A stretch of 64,000 bases of DNA from Pseudo-nitzschia pungens (Eukaryota > Bacillariophyta > Bacillariophyceae > Bacillariales > Bacillariaceae): assembly GCA_037355855.1 (NCBI GenBank), contig CM074765.1, positions 1,488,001 through 1,552,000 of the forward strand, in the 5' to 3' direction. Position 1 is the first letter of the stretch, and each line of letters begins with the position of its first letter. This document shows, in pieces, positions 9,457-21,620 of the stretch. Made by a program: the position numbers and the translations under genes. Below the pieces are notes generated by a model, which was given only the letters and a program-made list of their open reading frames with translations, was not told where the DNA came from and did not search any database.

Positions 9457-12205
9457 ATGAATGGTCGTTTGTGGCTGGTGGCGGGAACAGTTGCCTTTGG
9501 ATCTTTCCAAGGATTCCTGGTTTTGGTTGCGACCGCATCGTCAATCTCTGCGACAACGACAACGACAACGACAACGACGAAGACCATGACACACATCGAA
9601 TGCGGGGTATATTTGGCTCCATCGTCCATCCCGGGCGCAGGCCTCGGCATGTACAATGGGAACAGGACCCTTGCGAAGGATGCAATGGTGACGGACGAAG
9701 ACATTCTGATCCCCATTGTCGAACGACCGTGGCATTCCCAAATGCGTTTGAAGGACAAGAAATTTTTGTGGGACGAGTACATTTGGAATTCCGACACCTT
9801 TCCCTTCACGGCCGCGGAAATCGGCGAGGATTTGATGGGGGACATGACGATTGCTTCCCCCGGGGTCGGATCCGCCGCCAATTCCTACATCAGCATGGTC
9901 AACGTCGCGGACGATCCCATTCGAATCGGTCGGGAATCTTTGCCCAGGGACTCTCCCGGTCATGGTGCCTTTACGATCTATCACGGTCGTTCGTTTCGCG
10001 CCGCGGACGCCATCGAACCGGGCCAGGAACTGTTTGTCAAGTGAGTCGAGTTTTGTTGTTGTTGCACGAGATCCGTTGCGATCCGATTGCAATCCGTCGG
10101 GCGGGCGGTCGAAAACCGCCCTAAGATTTTGGGACGGTCCTGTTTTTGTTTTTCTAACTTCTGGCGTTGCTTGTTCGTCATTGCATCGTTTTCAGTTACG
10201 GGGAAGAGTACTTTACGAGTCGTGAGCACATCGTAAGTCGCGACGAGCTTTCCCGATAACTAGGCTCTCATCTTTTTCCTTGGCTCTCACTTTCCGTCTA
10301 TTATTGCACACCACAAATCGCTTTCGAACCCCTCTGTTGCTCCCGAATGCAATTCCCCCCACCCCCGTGGATAAATATAAAATGCGGGCTTTCAATCATC
10401 GATTCGGATTCCTGTCATCACAATGCTTGGCGATGGTACAGTATGGATTCCTGCCCATGCCAGACGATTTCGAAATAACAGATCGAATGCTAAGAACAGC
10501 GCGGAACCTTTCGCTTTACAACAGCGGTATCTCGGCTGCAGAAGGGGAACTTACCACAGACGAGGATGACCGGGCAGCACGGAATGAGGTATGGGAGGAT
10601 TTGATCGCCCTGATGACGGACATTTCCGACAATGTTTATGAGAAAAGCTCTCGCATTTTGAATGCTATTCCTCCCGAACCATCCAGTGTCCAAGCCGTTC
10701 TGAAAGATGGCGGAACAGCCTGGCAGGATTACAATCGGTCCATTCGAGATTTGGAGTGGTTGGAAGAACGGGGGCAGTGTGCAGACAACATTGGCCCGGG
10801 GAAATCCACGATTCCGGATGCGGCCCGGGGGGCCTTTGCAACCCGATTCATTCCCGAGGGTGGGCTGGTGTCGCCCGCTCCGCTGGTGCACATCGGTGAC
10901 CTCGACACGATGGCAATGTTTATGGAACACGTTTACAACAAGTGGGACGTGCTGGTGCCCAATCGACACGGAATCTACACCTGGCAGCTCATGATCAATT
11001 ACTGCTTTGCCCACGAGCAGTCGACATTGTTGCTTTGTCCCTACGGCCTGTTGTCGTCTCTCATAAATCATTCGTCGGGAGAAGGGGCAAACACTCGGAT
11101 CCAATGGAGCGAGGGACGCCACATGCGGCATCCGGAGTGGCGACAATATCCGGTCGACCAATGGTCCGATGAAAATCATGCGGGGTTGCAATTCGACTTT
11201 GTTGCCACACGGGATATTGCAGAGGGGGAAGAAATATTCATCGATTATGGTTCCCGATGGCAAGACGCCTGGGACAAACACGTCGACACGTTCCGATTCG
11301 AAGAGCATCGATCCGACCGGTATCGACCCGCGTACGAACTCAATGAACTGCTCCTTCGAGACGAAAATGGTGTATCTTTTGAACTGCGAAGCGAGGACGA
11401 TCGGGATTATCGTCTGGATGGAGTTCAGTTGTACTGCCGGGGCTGGTACATTGCAGAATTCCGGGGGGCAAGGAGGAAGCGATGGAAAGAGAAAAACCCA
11501 ATGTGCGGCATCGTTCGAAAACTCGCGGAGGATTCCTACCTGGTCCGAATCATCGATTGGAAGGACCGCGCAAAACGGCGCTTTACGAAATACCACGAGG
11601 AAGAAGACCTGGTCTGGGGGCTTCCCCGAGCGGCTTTCTTTTTCGACGACTTGCCCTATTTCCGTGACATTCACCAGGAATGGGCCTTTCGCCATCCCAT
11701 GATGATCCCCGACGATGTGTTTCCGGAAATCTGGAAAAATGCGAATTACGAAGGCGGCCGTGCCTTTTTGGAATTCGTCGCGGATTCCACGGAGGGCCAG
11801 GAGAAGAATGAAAAAATGGAGAGCAGATGGATCGAGATGGAGGAAACACAGGACGAAGAAGATGACGAAGAAGAAAATGACGAAGAATATTACGACGAAG
11901 AATACGAGGAGGACGGGGACGATGACGAAGAAGATAATGACGATTATTATTACGACGAAGAATACGAGGAGGACGGGGACGAGGACGATGATGAAGAACA
12001 CGATGACGAAGACGGGAACTTTGACAACAATTATCGGGAGGTAGGGGAAGATGAAGAGATCGATCACAATTATGATGACGATGACGATGACAATGATGAT
12101 GATGAGGAGGAGGAGGAGGAGGAGGAGGAACCGGAGGATGAGTATGAGTATGATGATAATGATGATGATGACAACGAGGAAGACGAAGACAATGATGGCG
12201 ATTGA
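9457..12205 (+). CDS. Signal-peptide protein with two SET-like domains and an acidic tail
   Basis: Three exons, 9457-10040, 10196-10232 and 10442-12205, give 794 residues. The junctions are GTGAGT...TTTTCAG and GTAAGT...GGTACAG, both in frame. A hydrophobic N-terminus (residues about 5-28) looks like a signal peptide, followed by a poly-Thr run. Residues about 48-207 form a SET-like domain (AFTIYHGRSF...GQELFVNYG) without an NHS motif. Residues about 327-480 form a second one, with LINHS and GEEIFIDYG, the AdoMet and catalytic motifs of SET methyltransferases. From about residue 670 the protein is almost pure Asp/Glu with Tyr and Asn. A methyltransferase entering the secretory pathway is unusual; substrate is unknown. 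The second domain looks competent and the first degenerate. Confidence 0.8.
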
Positions 12206-13024
12206 GACGGGGAAAAAATTGGGAACAGCAAGGGAAAACACTGTGAGGGATGCCGCCAAAAATTGCAATGATCGACTTCGTGTTTCTATTCGTTCTTCAA
12301 TCTGTGGTGTTGTGACCGTGTCGAGTGCTAGTATTTCGATTGGGGCAGCAGCAGTTGGATATGGATATGGATACCGTACCGTACCGCAAATATTCTCGAG
12401 TCAAAATGAATTCAATGATGGATTATAATCATTCCGCAAGTCATGCTATAATATTATTTTTAATAAATACTATTTATTATATTATACAATAACAAAAGAC
12501 ATCATCCTATCTATCTATTGCTTTCTGTCGCAGTGTTGTTGATCGCCAAACATTTGCGTCATGCGAATGGGACTGCCGAATGAATCATCCCGGCCTTTCT
12601 TTTATTAAAACATGTCCTCCATCGAGAAGCCATGCATCGCGTGCAAGCGCCGGGTCGATGCCGATGGCAGTGCGTCGAACCACGGTTGTGTTTGGCGGAA
12701 CCAATCGTCTCCTTTCTTTTTTTTCCTTTTTTTAATAAAAAAAAATTCCGCTCACCAACGCGTGCCGTGCCAATATCCACCCACGCAAACCACCATAGCG
12801 TCCACTCGCTCACCCAAGCAATTTGCAGTATTCTTTCACCGGGACGCAACGATTGCGACACACGCAGCGCGGGAAAGCGATTCGCGGTTGGATTTGATCG
12901 AGTCCGTCCGTTTGTTTGGGTCGACTCGACGAACACGGACCGCCGCAGCCTCGATCGGTCCGTCGACGCGAGTCTCTCTCTCACGCGCTCTCTCACGCGC
13001 TCTCTCACGCGCTCTCTCTAACTC
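12206..13024. other. Tail-to-tail spacer between the SET and CSN1 genes
   Basis: No gene is seen. The spacer holds the two 3' UTRs, an AT-rich stretch near 12450-12490 suited to poly(A) sites, and a CTCTCTCACGCG minisatellite at about 12975-13020 against the CSN1 stop. Confidence 0.6.
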
Positions 13025-15231
13025 TCAATACATGTCCTCGGGGTTCATGGCGGAATTCGGTTGCGACGTGTCCGCGTCGATCATGTGGGTATCACTCATG
13101 TCTCCGCCGGCACCGGCACCGGTTCCCCCTCCCTCGGCACGTTTTTCGTGCGAGAAATCGAACACGTCGTCGTCTTCGCTCTCGCTGCTGTCGGCCATCC
13201 CCCGGGATTGCGATTGCGATTGCGACTGGTGGTGCTGCTGCCCTCGGTGGTGGTGGTTGTTCCCCCTCCGGGGGTATCGGCGTCCTCCCTTTTGCCCCTT
13301 CTTTCCCCGCTTGCCACCGTAGGAGGTTCCGTCCGAATTGTTGGAGCCCAGATCGTGTTCCAGACACGCCAGGCGCACCAGCATGGCGTGGGTGTCGTCC
13401 AGGATCTTTTCCTCCATCGCTTGCAGGTTGGGCGTCGGATCGGTGGGAGCTTCTGTCCGGAACAGAACCCACTCACGACAATCCAATCGGGTGGTGGGGG
13501 GCAGCAACTCCCGATCCATCAGATCCGCCACGAAATCGACGAGAGCGTCCATGGCCGTCTCGCTGCCACTACCGCCGCCATCCAATGGCGACGACGGAAA
13601 GAGCAAGTCCCTCAAGCCATCCAGCTTGACCCTCTCGTACGGTCGGAGATATTCGACGAGGCAGGTTTCCCTCAGGGTTCGAACCATCGAGTTCCACCGA
13701 GAAGGTGTCAGGTAGGCATCCACGGGCATTCCCATCGGCAAGAGGGGCCGCAACAACGACGATCGTGACCGATCCGTCGTGCCAACATCCATCGAGAGCG
13801 CCCGCATGCACGGCGCATAATTGGCCCTGCACCAATGGACCAGGAGTTCCCTGACGGAAGGAACCAGCTCCAGTGCTTCGGGATGGTCGGCCAGAGTCAT
13901 CATCCTGGGTCGGTTTCTGGTGACCAGGCACATGAGACCGGCGTACAAGGCCACGTCCTCGGGGGCCGTGACACCGGGCCAGTGAAGCTTGTGGTATTCG
14001 TTGCTCCCCTGCGAATGAGAATGCGGATTGGTTTCGTTGTTGGTGTTGTTGTTGCTGCTGCTGCCACCTTCACCGGACCCCATCATGACGACCGCAAACA
14101 AAGCATTGGCGGCTTTGTGATAGTCTCCCGAAATCATCCGTTCGATGCCCCTCGCGATCTGGACCTTGATGCCAATCTGCGACAGGATGGAGTCCTGGTT
14201 TGGGTCTTTGTTGTCTCGGAGGAGCGTCGATTCCAGGCGCTCCGTGTATTCCTTTGCGACGGCGTAGTCACCGGCATTGAGAGCGGATTCTATAATGAGC
14301 AATCCGATCTCTGCCGTTTGGATGCGGGACGTGCAACACTCCATCGCAGAGTACAGCGCCTTGCGTGCATTGATGGCGTTCTTGTTGTTGTTGTCGTTGT
14401 AGTGGTGGGCCGTGCTTTCCGATGCGTTTGGTTGGCTCGTGCTGGTGCTGGTGCTCGCGCTCGTTCCCACCGGGTTGGCGAGGCTCTTGTGGTTGTCCCG
14501 GCTGGTCCGGACGTCGTGTTCCGCCAGCGCCAGATAGGCAGTGCGGATCGCCTCCTTGTGCAAGCGAGATTTGGCCGTCGAGAGGCGTCCCTCCAAGACG
14601 CGCCGGGTTTCACGATTGGAATGCTCGGTTGCGTTTGCCCAGTCGGCATCGTAGGGGCGGATTCCTGTCCGAGAGAGAGAGGGAGAGCAGGTTCGTGCAT
14701 TGCATTGGTTTCGTCGGTAGTATTGTTATTATTGTTATTGTTATTATTGTTTCGTGTGGTATGGTTCGCAACGACACGTTAGATGTTCGGTGAGGCAAAA
14801 AGAACGGCAAGAACGGCAAGAACAAAACAACATGAGCACGGAATAGAGTATCAGTCATCGCATTCCATTTCAATCGCAACACAACACAACGAAAGAACCT
14901 TTGCCCGCGAGACACATCGCTGCGCTCGGCTTTTCTTTCGTTTTCATTTCTGTTCCTCACCCTCAAAGAGCTCCGGATCGACGATTCGTCTCGAGTCCAT
15001 GCCTCCCCCAAAGATGTCTCGGTACAGCAGGGCGTTCCCGTCCCGCAACAATTGCTGCTCCACGAGTTTCAGCGCTTGCTTTCGGAGTTCGCGATGGCCA
15101 TTGCCATTGCCATTGCCATTGCCATCCCCCCCGGTGGTGGTTTCTCCACCGGCTCCGCCGAGGGCGACGGACAGGAGTCTCCGCAATCGGGTCTCCCCCG
15201 TGTACCGGCCAATGTAGGATTCCAAATCCAT
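13025..15231 (-). CDS. CSN1: COP9 signalosome subunit 1 (CSN1/GPS1-like, PCI domain)
   Basis: On the minus strand, exons 15231-14961 and 14664-13025 encode 636 residues. The 296-bp intron reads GTGAGG...GGACAG and joins LFE to GIRPYDADWAN in frame. The COP9 signalosome removes NEDD8 from cullins; CSN1 is a scaffold subunit. N-terminal DLESYIGRYTG..RLRRLL matches the DLEAY..NY.G..R signature of CSN1. The repeat region (AIRTAYLALAEHD...ALYSAMECC) resembles the Rpn7/CSN1 helical repeats. The PCI-like region (about residues 280-480) includes YAGLMCLVT and LRPYERVKLDGL. The C-terminus is low complexity: Gly/Lys-rich, a His/Gln stretch, then SSESEDDDVFDF. Asn, Ser and Gly insertions make it longer than animal CSN1. 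The TTG at 14596 is internal, not a start. Confidence 0.8.
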
Positions 15232-16077
15232 GGTGTTTCGTGTTCGGTCGTGCCGTGCGAGGAGGGGCGCTCGTCGTTGGTGCGTTGCGGTCGCGGTGGA
15301 AGTTGCGGTTGTAGATAGTTGTACTAGTTGCGGTTGCAGTTGCAGTTATACCGGTAATCGCAGCTCTCGAGACCGATCGGTTCCCGTTTCTGATTTTCTG
15401 CCGTCCCGCAAAACAGGAAGGTACCTTAGTAGTAGTGCCGTTGGAAAAGCGAATCGATCTTCCGCGTCGATGTTGGTGATGGCTTTTCTTGCTGCGTCCA
15501 AATAATAATAATGAATGCATCCAAAAATTGACAACAACAATCGAGTCTTGATGATCTACGGTAATCCTTACGAGTACCGGTAATTACAAGTAACTTACCT
15601 TACTCGTACCATGTAATTACCATCTACCGTAAACCTCACCTGGTACCAGTAGACATAGCCTTACCGTAGACCGTGTCGAGATGCAAAGAGTTGGATCTCT
15701 TCCTCCTTCCCGCTCGGCTTCGTTCTTTTGACCGAGAGCTTTTTCATTCCAGTATTTTTTTTTCTTTTTTCCGCTGTTGTAGAAATCCGCGCGTTTTACC
15801 AAGAAAACGTGATGAAGGAGGGGTGCGAACTACCTAGTGGGTCGTGGGGTGTCAGAGATGAGAGGGCAGGGGTCATTATTATTATTTTAATTTTTTAGAA
15901 GTAAGGTTTACCGTAGACCCCTGTCCACTGTAACCAAGCATCCGAATCCTCGTACGTTACTTATGCTCAACTCGTATGGTACGTAGTCTCATCCTTTCCG
16001 GAACACCACTGTTTTTCGTTGTACTGGTAAGGTTAACCTTACGTAACCTTACTTGTACGTACATGCGTTCGTACGTG
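15232..16077. other. Intergenic region, CSN1 5' side
   Basis: No convincing gene is present. The region is AT-rich and carries repeated short motifs of the GTAAGGTTAC/GTAACCTTAC and TACCGTA types (for example 15560-15670 and 16025-16055). Confidence 0.55.
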
Positions 16078-16451
16078 TATCGTCTAGTCGCGGCGGTGAC
16101 ACAAATCGGCGCTATCGCTGATGCATACCGTATTACTAGAGTAATCTTAATCCTAGTAACTTCTAAAGGATTTTAATCCAATTCCAACAAGTTATGGCTT
16201 GTTAGAAAGGTCTTACTCTCCTCTTTCTATAGGTATATGGTTCTATAGACTTTAGAGCTGGTCTTGTTATTGCAAATTCTCAAAATTTCAAGCAAACATA
16301 TTTTAATTTTCGAGATGCCGCATTGCTTCTCATCTAGGAATCAAACTAATGAATTTTTAATCGAATGAGTCTCACGTAGAAATTAGTACTAGGAAAGGAT
16401 GTCACAAATCGGCGGTTTTACAGTAGATTTTTCCGCCGCGACTAGACGATA
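16078..16451. mobile_element. MITE-like element with 19-bp terminal inverted repeats
   Basis: Perfect inverted repeats TATCGTCTAGTCGCGGCGG lie at 16078-16096 and, reversed, at 16433-16451, bounding 374 bp without an ORF. A second motif, CACAAATCGGCG, occurs near both ends in direct orientation. No convincing target duplication was found, so the superfamily is unassigned. Confidence 0.5.
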
Positions 16452-16768
16452 ATTGGCTAAGTAACCTTAAAAGTTACCGCAATCTTACCGGTACGGTACG
16501 GTAGTATTGAGATTGTTGATTGATGATACCGGGTAAGCTTACCTTAGCACCGTCCGTACGTACGAGCACAGGATCCGGATCTTCACTCTGAATGAATCAT
16601 CATCAATCTCAGCAGTCAACTGCAGTAAGATTGACCTCGTAGCCTTATTCGTAAACTTACTTGTAACCTTACTCGACGAACGACAACGAAACAATCCCGA
16701 AAGAAAAAGACGCAGCACCAATTTGGATCCATTCCACAATCCAACAAAAACAAAAACAAAAACAAAAA

Positions 16769-16809
<41 letters not shown>

Positions 16810-16833
16810 ACGACATCAAAATTATCAACACCC

Positions 16834-17982
16834 ATGGAACCCCTCGCCGCAACCAACGCCCCCGCAGCAGCCGCATCTGCCGCTGCTACCGCTTCCGCCG
16901 AGCCGCCCCCGCCCCCCGAGACCCCGACCCCGCGGGACTTGCTGGATCCCATTCCCATCGGCCATCCGGACTCGATGATGTCCGCGGAATCGGTCCGGAG
17001 GGCCGCCGAGGAATTCGAGACCCGACCCACCGACGTGATCGTCGCCACCTTTCCCAAGACGGGAACGACGATGGTCACCTACATCTGCCACCTGCTGCGG
17101 ACCGGTGCCCGCCCCGAAACGTCCCTGGCCGGGTTCGAAACGCTGTACGAGGTGGTCCCGTGGCCGACCCTCTCGTGGGACATTGGCTACGATCCCAACG
17201 TGCAGGGGAGCGACTTTTTTCCGCGGGTCTTCAAGAGCCACCTGCGCATGGCCAGCATCTATCCGGGATGCAAATACGTGGTCACCCTGAGGGATCCGGC
17301 CAAAACGGCGCTGTCCTTTTACAACTTTTTTCTGGCCAAGAAGGTGCCCTTTCTGGTGCCGCCGAGGGGCGAAACCGATGCGAGCGGCGAGACAAACGAA
17401 GAACCGCTCATGGACGTTTCGACCTTTTTGGTGGACACCCCCTTTTTGGCGGGAAATTCCACGCGGGCCAGCATCTGGGAGTACTACGCCGAGTACCACG
17501 CCCTGCTGGAATGCCCGTCCGTTCTCATGATCGTCTACGAGGATTTCGTCCGCGACAAGGCCCACCACATCGAGACCCTGGCCCGGTTTTTGGGCCTTCC
17601 CCTCGACGACGGCAACGACGACGCAGACGACGACGACGACGCGAACGCGAAAAAATCCCTCGACGAGCTGGTGGCCCGGACCGTCTCGATGAGCACCAAG
17701 GAGTACATGGCGGAGCACGTGTCGAAATTCGACGAGCCCTACGAGCGGGCCTTGTCCCTGAACCGGGCCGCGGACGTTTCGCAGCTGGCGCCGGGCGCCA
17801 AGGTCGCCCTGAAAGAGCATCGCCAAAAACTCGACGACCGGGCCCGGGACTTTCTGGAAGATCGGTGGAGGGCCACCATGGGACCCCTGGGATACGAGGA
17901 CTACGGGGCCTTTTGCTCCCGCGTGCGCGAGCGGAACGACCGATGGTTCGGAACGGTGTCGTCGCCGCAATCGTCGTCGTAA
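16834..17982 (+). CDS. PAPS-dependent sulfotransferase
   Basis: The single-exon gene encodes 382 residues from the ATG at 16834. The frame is open further upstream through a CAACAG repeat but only from a TTG. The family transfers sulfonate from PAPS to hydroxyl or amine acceptors. The 5'-phosphosulfate loop TFPKTGTTMV sits at residues about 73-82. The candidate catalytic His is in FKSHLRM at about 135, and the 3'-phosphate motif VVTLRDPAKTALSFYN at about 150-165. YEDFVRDKAHHIETLARFLGL is the usual helix before the C-terminal lobe. The terminal RxxKGxxGxW loop is reduced to RWRATMGPLGYEDY. No signal peptide is evident after the Ala/Pro-rich N-terminus, so a cytosolic enzyme is likely. The acceptor cannot be predicted. 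Confidence 0.88.
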   Translation: MEPLAATNAPAAAASAAATASAEPPPPPETPTPRDLLDPIPIGHPDSMMSAESVRRAAEEFETRPTDVIVATFPKTGTTMVTYICHLLRTGARPETSLAGFETLYEVVPWPTLSWDIGYDPNVQGSDFFPRVFKSHLRMASIYPGCKYVVTLRDPAKTALSFYNFFLAKKVPFLVPPRGETDASGETNEEPLMDVSTFLVDTPFLAGNSTRASIWEYYAEYHALLECPSVLMIVYEDFVRDKAHHIETLARFLGLPLDDGNDDADDDDDANAKKSLDELVARTVSMSTKEYMAEHVSKFDEPYERALSLNRAADVSQLAPGAKVALKEHRQKLDDRARDFLEDRWRATMGPLGYEDYGAFCSRVRERNDRWFGTVSSPQSSS

Positions 17983-20230
17983 TTGCGGTCGCAATCGCAA
18001 TCGCAATCGTAAACCGAGCGAGCCATTCCCAGACTGACGGCGACCGCGAGGGTTAACGAAGGAATCGGAACGGAACGTGTCGAGGATGGAAAATGGACAT
18101 CGTTGCAAGGCCAAAGTGTTCGGGACTGCGTGCGTCCGTTCGTCCGTGTGCCGATTTCGTACCAAAGGTTCGTTTTCGCAAGGAAGACAGATAGATGGAT
18201 AGATATGATGGAAAGAGAGTAACAGAGACGACGCGATCGGTGATTGATTCGAGTCGTTACTCGGCCACGGATGGTGCCCAAACCAAAAAAAAAAGCCATG
18301 GAACGGAACCCCAGTTGGGAGTTCGTGCCCACTAGCTGCGTATACTCCACGTCGTGGATTGGTTCTGCGCGCCATCCGTTCCATGTCGCGAATGACTTCG
18401 TCCTCGGGTAACTCGACCAAAGCAACAAAGCGACAAAGCAACAAAGCGACAAACAAACCGACAGAGACACTCCGCAATGGAATGCCTCGCTCCCCCCCCC
18501 CCCCCCCCTCCGCAAACGAGGGGAGTGTCGTCGGTTCCACGAAATCGGTGTTCCTCGGATTCGATCCCAAACGCAACCTCTGCTGAGTTCTATACGGTAT
18601 ACGGTATGCGGTTCTCTAGAAACGAATTGCTGCTGCTGCTACTACTACTACTATTCGTACTGCTTCAAAACCTATTCGTGCTCGATCGAGTGGTTGTCCC
18701 CCGAACCGCGTCATTCGTGCCCGAGTGGCGGTTGGTGCGGTACGGTACCGTACCGGAGTTGTTGGAGGATGGAATGCTTCGAGCCGATCCGATCGGATAT
18801 CCGATATCGGATCCGAGCCACCGCATCCTCCTACGGGTACTCGTACGTACTCGATGGTTTCGGAACTGTTTTGATTGATATTGATATTGATATTGATATT
18901 GATTGGTTGGTTGCTTCGGACCGCATGCTGTACGGTTCGGACTTGTGCCGGGGTACGCAGTTCGATGGATGATTTTGACCATTGTTGAACGATACTACCG
19001 GTAGTAGTACAGTAACCTTACTTCCCGTAACCCACGCAAGCGTACCCTACCATTCCGGAACGATACGTACCGTAGCATGTGGTTGCCGGAAGAATGGCGG
19101 ATCGCACGGTTCGGTGCGGTGCGGTGCGGTGCGGTACGGTATCCGGGACTGTACCGCATCGCAACAAACTACTAGAAGTAAATTAAGGTTACTGTATGAA
19201 ACTGTTGCGCACCGGTCCGATTGCGTTCTTCTCCTGCTGTGGCCGCATCGTTCCGTCGCCATCTGGTTTCCATTCCCGCATCGATGGTTGATCGAGAACT
19301 CGATCAAAACGTAATACCGGTTTCGTCAAAAAATGAATTGCGGCATGGAACGCTTGGTGTTACACGGGAATCATACCCTGGTGGTAGATACGGTATTTCG
19401 TATTTAGGGCAGATGACGTGTACCGTACGGCAGAATGGCTTCTACGGTATCCGTTTATTGATTTTGATTTCCCCGAGGCGGCTGCCGAAATCCCAAAACA
19501 GGGTGACGGCTGTACCGTAGTTTCAGTGGTCACAACAATAAGACCGCTGTGTAAAAATCTTAGTTTTGTGCGGTACGGTAACTTATGACCCTTGAGATAG
19601 ATTCGCATCAAGATGGCAATTACGTAAGTTACTGTACAGTAACCTTACGCAAAGACCGTTTGGCGCCAACAAACATGGTCCTAGGATGCGACACGGTGAT
19701 GGTTACGGTACGGTAGGTGGTTTGTAGGTAGTACCGTACCTACTAGGTGATGTTTTGCTTTGTCTTGGGTTTCGTTCCTTTCTCAGAAGAACGAAGCTCG
19801 ATAAGTAATGGTCTTTTGGGTGTCCTCCCTCCATCAATCCCTTTGGGGATGATGATTCATCATTCGGGATTGTTGATGGAGAGGAGACACACAACTACCG
19901 TATGGCTCGTACAATACCTACCGTACCGTACATTACGGTACGCTGAGAAGTGAGACGTGGATTCGTTCGTCGATTGATCGATTCATTCCTTCCGGTTCCA
20001 ATGCGCGATGCTTCGCAAGATGTCTCCCACGACTTACCTATGCCCCTTGATCTTCCACGGGCGTACAGCAGATGGTGAGAACGACGATCGGAACCATAAA
20101 CACGTTCCACGACCATCCGTGACAACTAATTTCGCCACGAACGTGCGACGACCGGGAGTTAAAAGTCAGTCGTCCAGACGTGCGAAGTGCTCTACGGCAC
20201 TGATATTTTTTGGGAAATTAAGTTAACTTA
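17983..20230. other. Long intergenic region rich in short palindromic motifs
   Basis: No ORF with protein-like composition was found on either strand. Notable are a poly-C run of about 14 bases at 18491-18504, a TGATAT repeat at about 18876-18903, a GGTGC minisatellite near 19112-19140, and many TACCGTAC and GTAACCTTAC motifs between 18980 and 19950. Confidence 0.55.
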
Positions 20231-20326
20231 CTACAAAATTCCTGTCAGCTGTCCCCGGGTTCTACATCCTCAACTACCGTACTCATTTCTGCGGAAGCCG
20301 GGGGACAGCTGATAGGAATTCCGTAG
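20231..20326. mobile_element. 96-bp MITE with CTAC...GTAG inverted ends
   Basis: The left end CTACAAAATTCCTGTCAGCT and the reversed right end CTACGGAATTCCTATCAGCT form imperfect inverted repeats that continue into GTCCCC. A TA precedes it and TG follows, so a TA duplication may have decayed. The same end family appears at 27589-30636, near 31019 and at 63259-63364. Confidence 0.6.
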
Positions 20327-21620
20327 TGCCGTAAGTTGATTTGCGGTGAGGCCATAGTGTCGGAAGGCGTCTTCCATCCGAAGAACTCGTTCCGTAAGCG
20401 CTGGAAAACCGAATCTGTGACAGTGACACCCGGTCGAATTACGAGTACAATAACCTTTAACTTACTTAGACGGCGGAGAGATGACGCAATTCGGTAACTT
20501 AACTTACCCGGTACGAGTAATCACCGGTACTTAAGCTGCTTTTGATGATTGATCGATGCATCCGGCGTCGAACGAAAGAAATAACGAACAAAACAGCCTG
20601 CCCACTCCGCGCATGTTAATCGTTGTATACTCCACACGGTTCGGATGGCTGTTGTTCCAAAAGACTCTTAGATTGTACCGATACCGGTGCTTTTATGTAC
20701 GACGGTACGTCGCGGTACACTTCCACGAAACTCACTCGCCGGCTTAATTAATTTGCAATCTTTGTATTACGACCTTTCCCCGCGGAACTTTTGTTAACGA
20801 AGTATTTTGTTTCGATGCCACTCCGATGGTGCTTGTACGAGGAATTACGGTAATCTACCTCTTAAAAAAGTTACCGTAACTTACCGTAATCACCAGACCA
20901 AAATCGGTTTTTCATCGAGTTCAACTCCGCTCAAAATACCAAAAAAATAATACAAAAATAGTATCAAAATAATATCAATATCAATTTCTGTCGCAACAAA
21001 TCTCTCTCAGAACGAAAAAGGAAATCTCATACTCGCATCTTTGTTAGGTTCGTGGGGCTTTCCGGAAGCAACAGTTCTCTTCACTCCCACATGACCTGGC
21101 TCGTACCACTACTACCGTACAACACCACCACCAACAACAACAAGAACCTCCAGAAACCCCTTTGAATCACACTTGGCCTCGGGTGCTCTCGTAAGTGTAC
21201 TATTGTACGACCTGCTACCGATACGGAAAAAATACAACGAACACGGAACTGCTCCAAAGTACTTCGTACTCCGTACTCGCAACCGTACTTCTAACCACCA
21301 TTGCTGGGAGTCGGGATCGATTTCGAACCCATCCGATCCGACCACATCACTCACACAGAAACACACTCGCATTCACACTCACACACACAAAACGCTCGTA
21401 TCGTATCGCATCGTATCGTATCGAATCAAATCAAAAATTTTCCCCCACGGCAACACGGCTCTTGCTTGACTGGGTATGGTTGTCGACGTCCAAGCAGAAT
21501 AGCAACAACTCCAACAAGTCCAACTACAAGTCCATCATCAACAATAACACTACCAATACTCAATACTACTACTACTACTACTACTTCGCACTAATATTTA
21601 CTTGTATTTCTTGGGGAATC
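20327..21620. other. Intergenic region upstream of the low-complexity gene
   Basis: No gene is evident. The region contains more GTAACTTACCGTAA-type motifs (20440-20530, 20845-20900), an AT-rich stretch at 20930-21000 and CA-rich tracts from 21120. The frame of the next gene stays open leftward to 21195, but only from a TTG and through repeat-like codons. Confidence 0.5.

Noticed and set aside
10280..10441. Coding use of the frame just upstream of the third SET exon
   Set aside because: The upstream part is in the intron; the GGTACAG acceptor at 10441 joins phase 0 and gives REHI-YGFLPMPDDF, which fits the family layout.
13061..13768. Plus-strand ORFs across the CSN1 gene
   Set aside because: They are shadows of the minus-strand coding exon, which matches CSN1 throughout.
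16723..16833. N-terminal extension of the sulfotransferase
   Set aside because: It starts at TTG and encodes only a Lys-Thr/Ala-Thr repeat from AAAAAC/CAACAG tracts.
18477..18878. ORF through the poly-C run as a gene
   Set aside because: It is driven by homopolymers and (CTG/CTA)n repeats, with no domain and no supporting signals.
21195..21620. N-terminal extension of the low-complexity gene
   Set aside because: It begins at TTG and its codons are repeat-derived; the first in-frame ATG with a plausible context is 21621.
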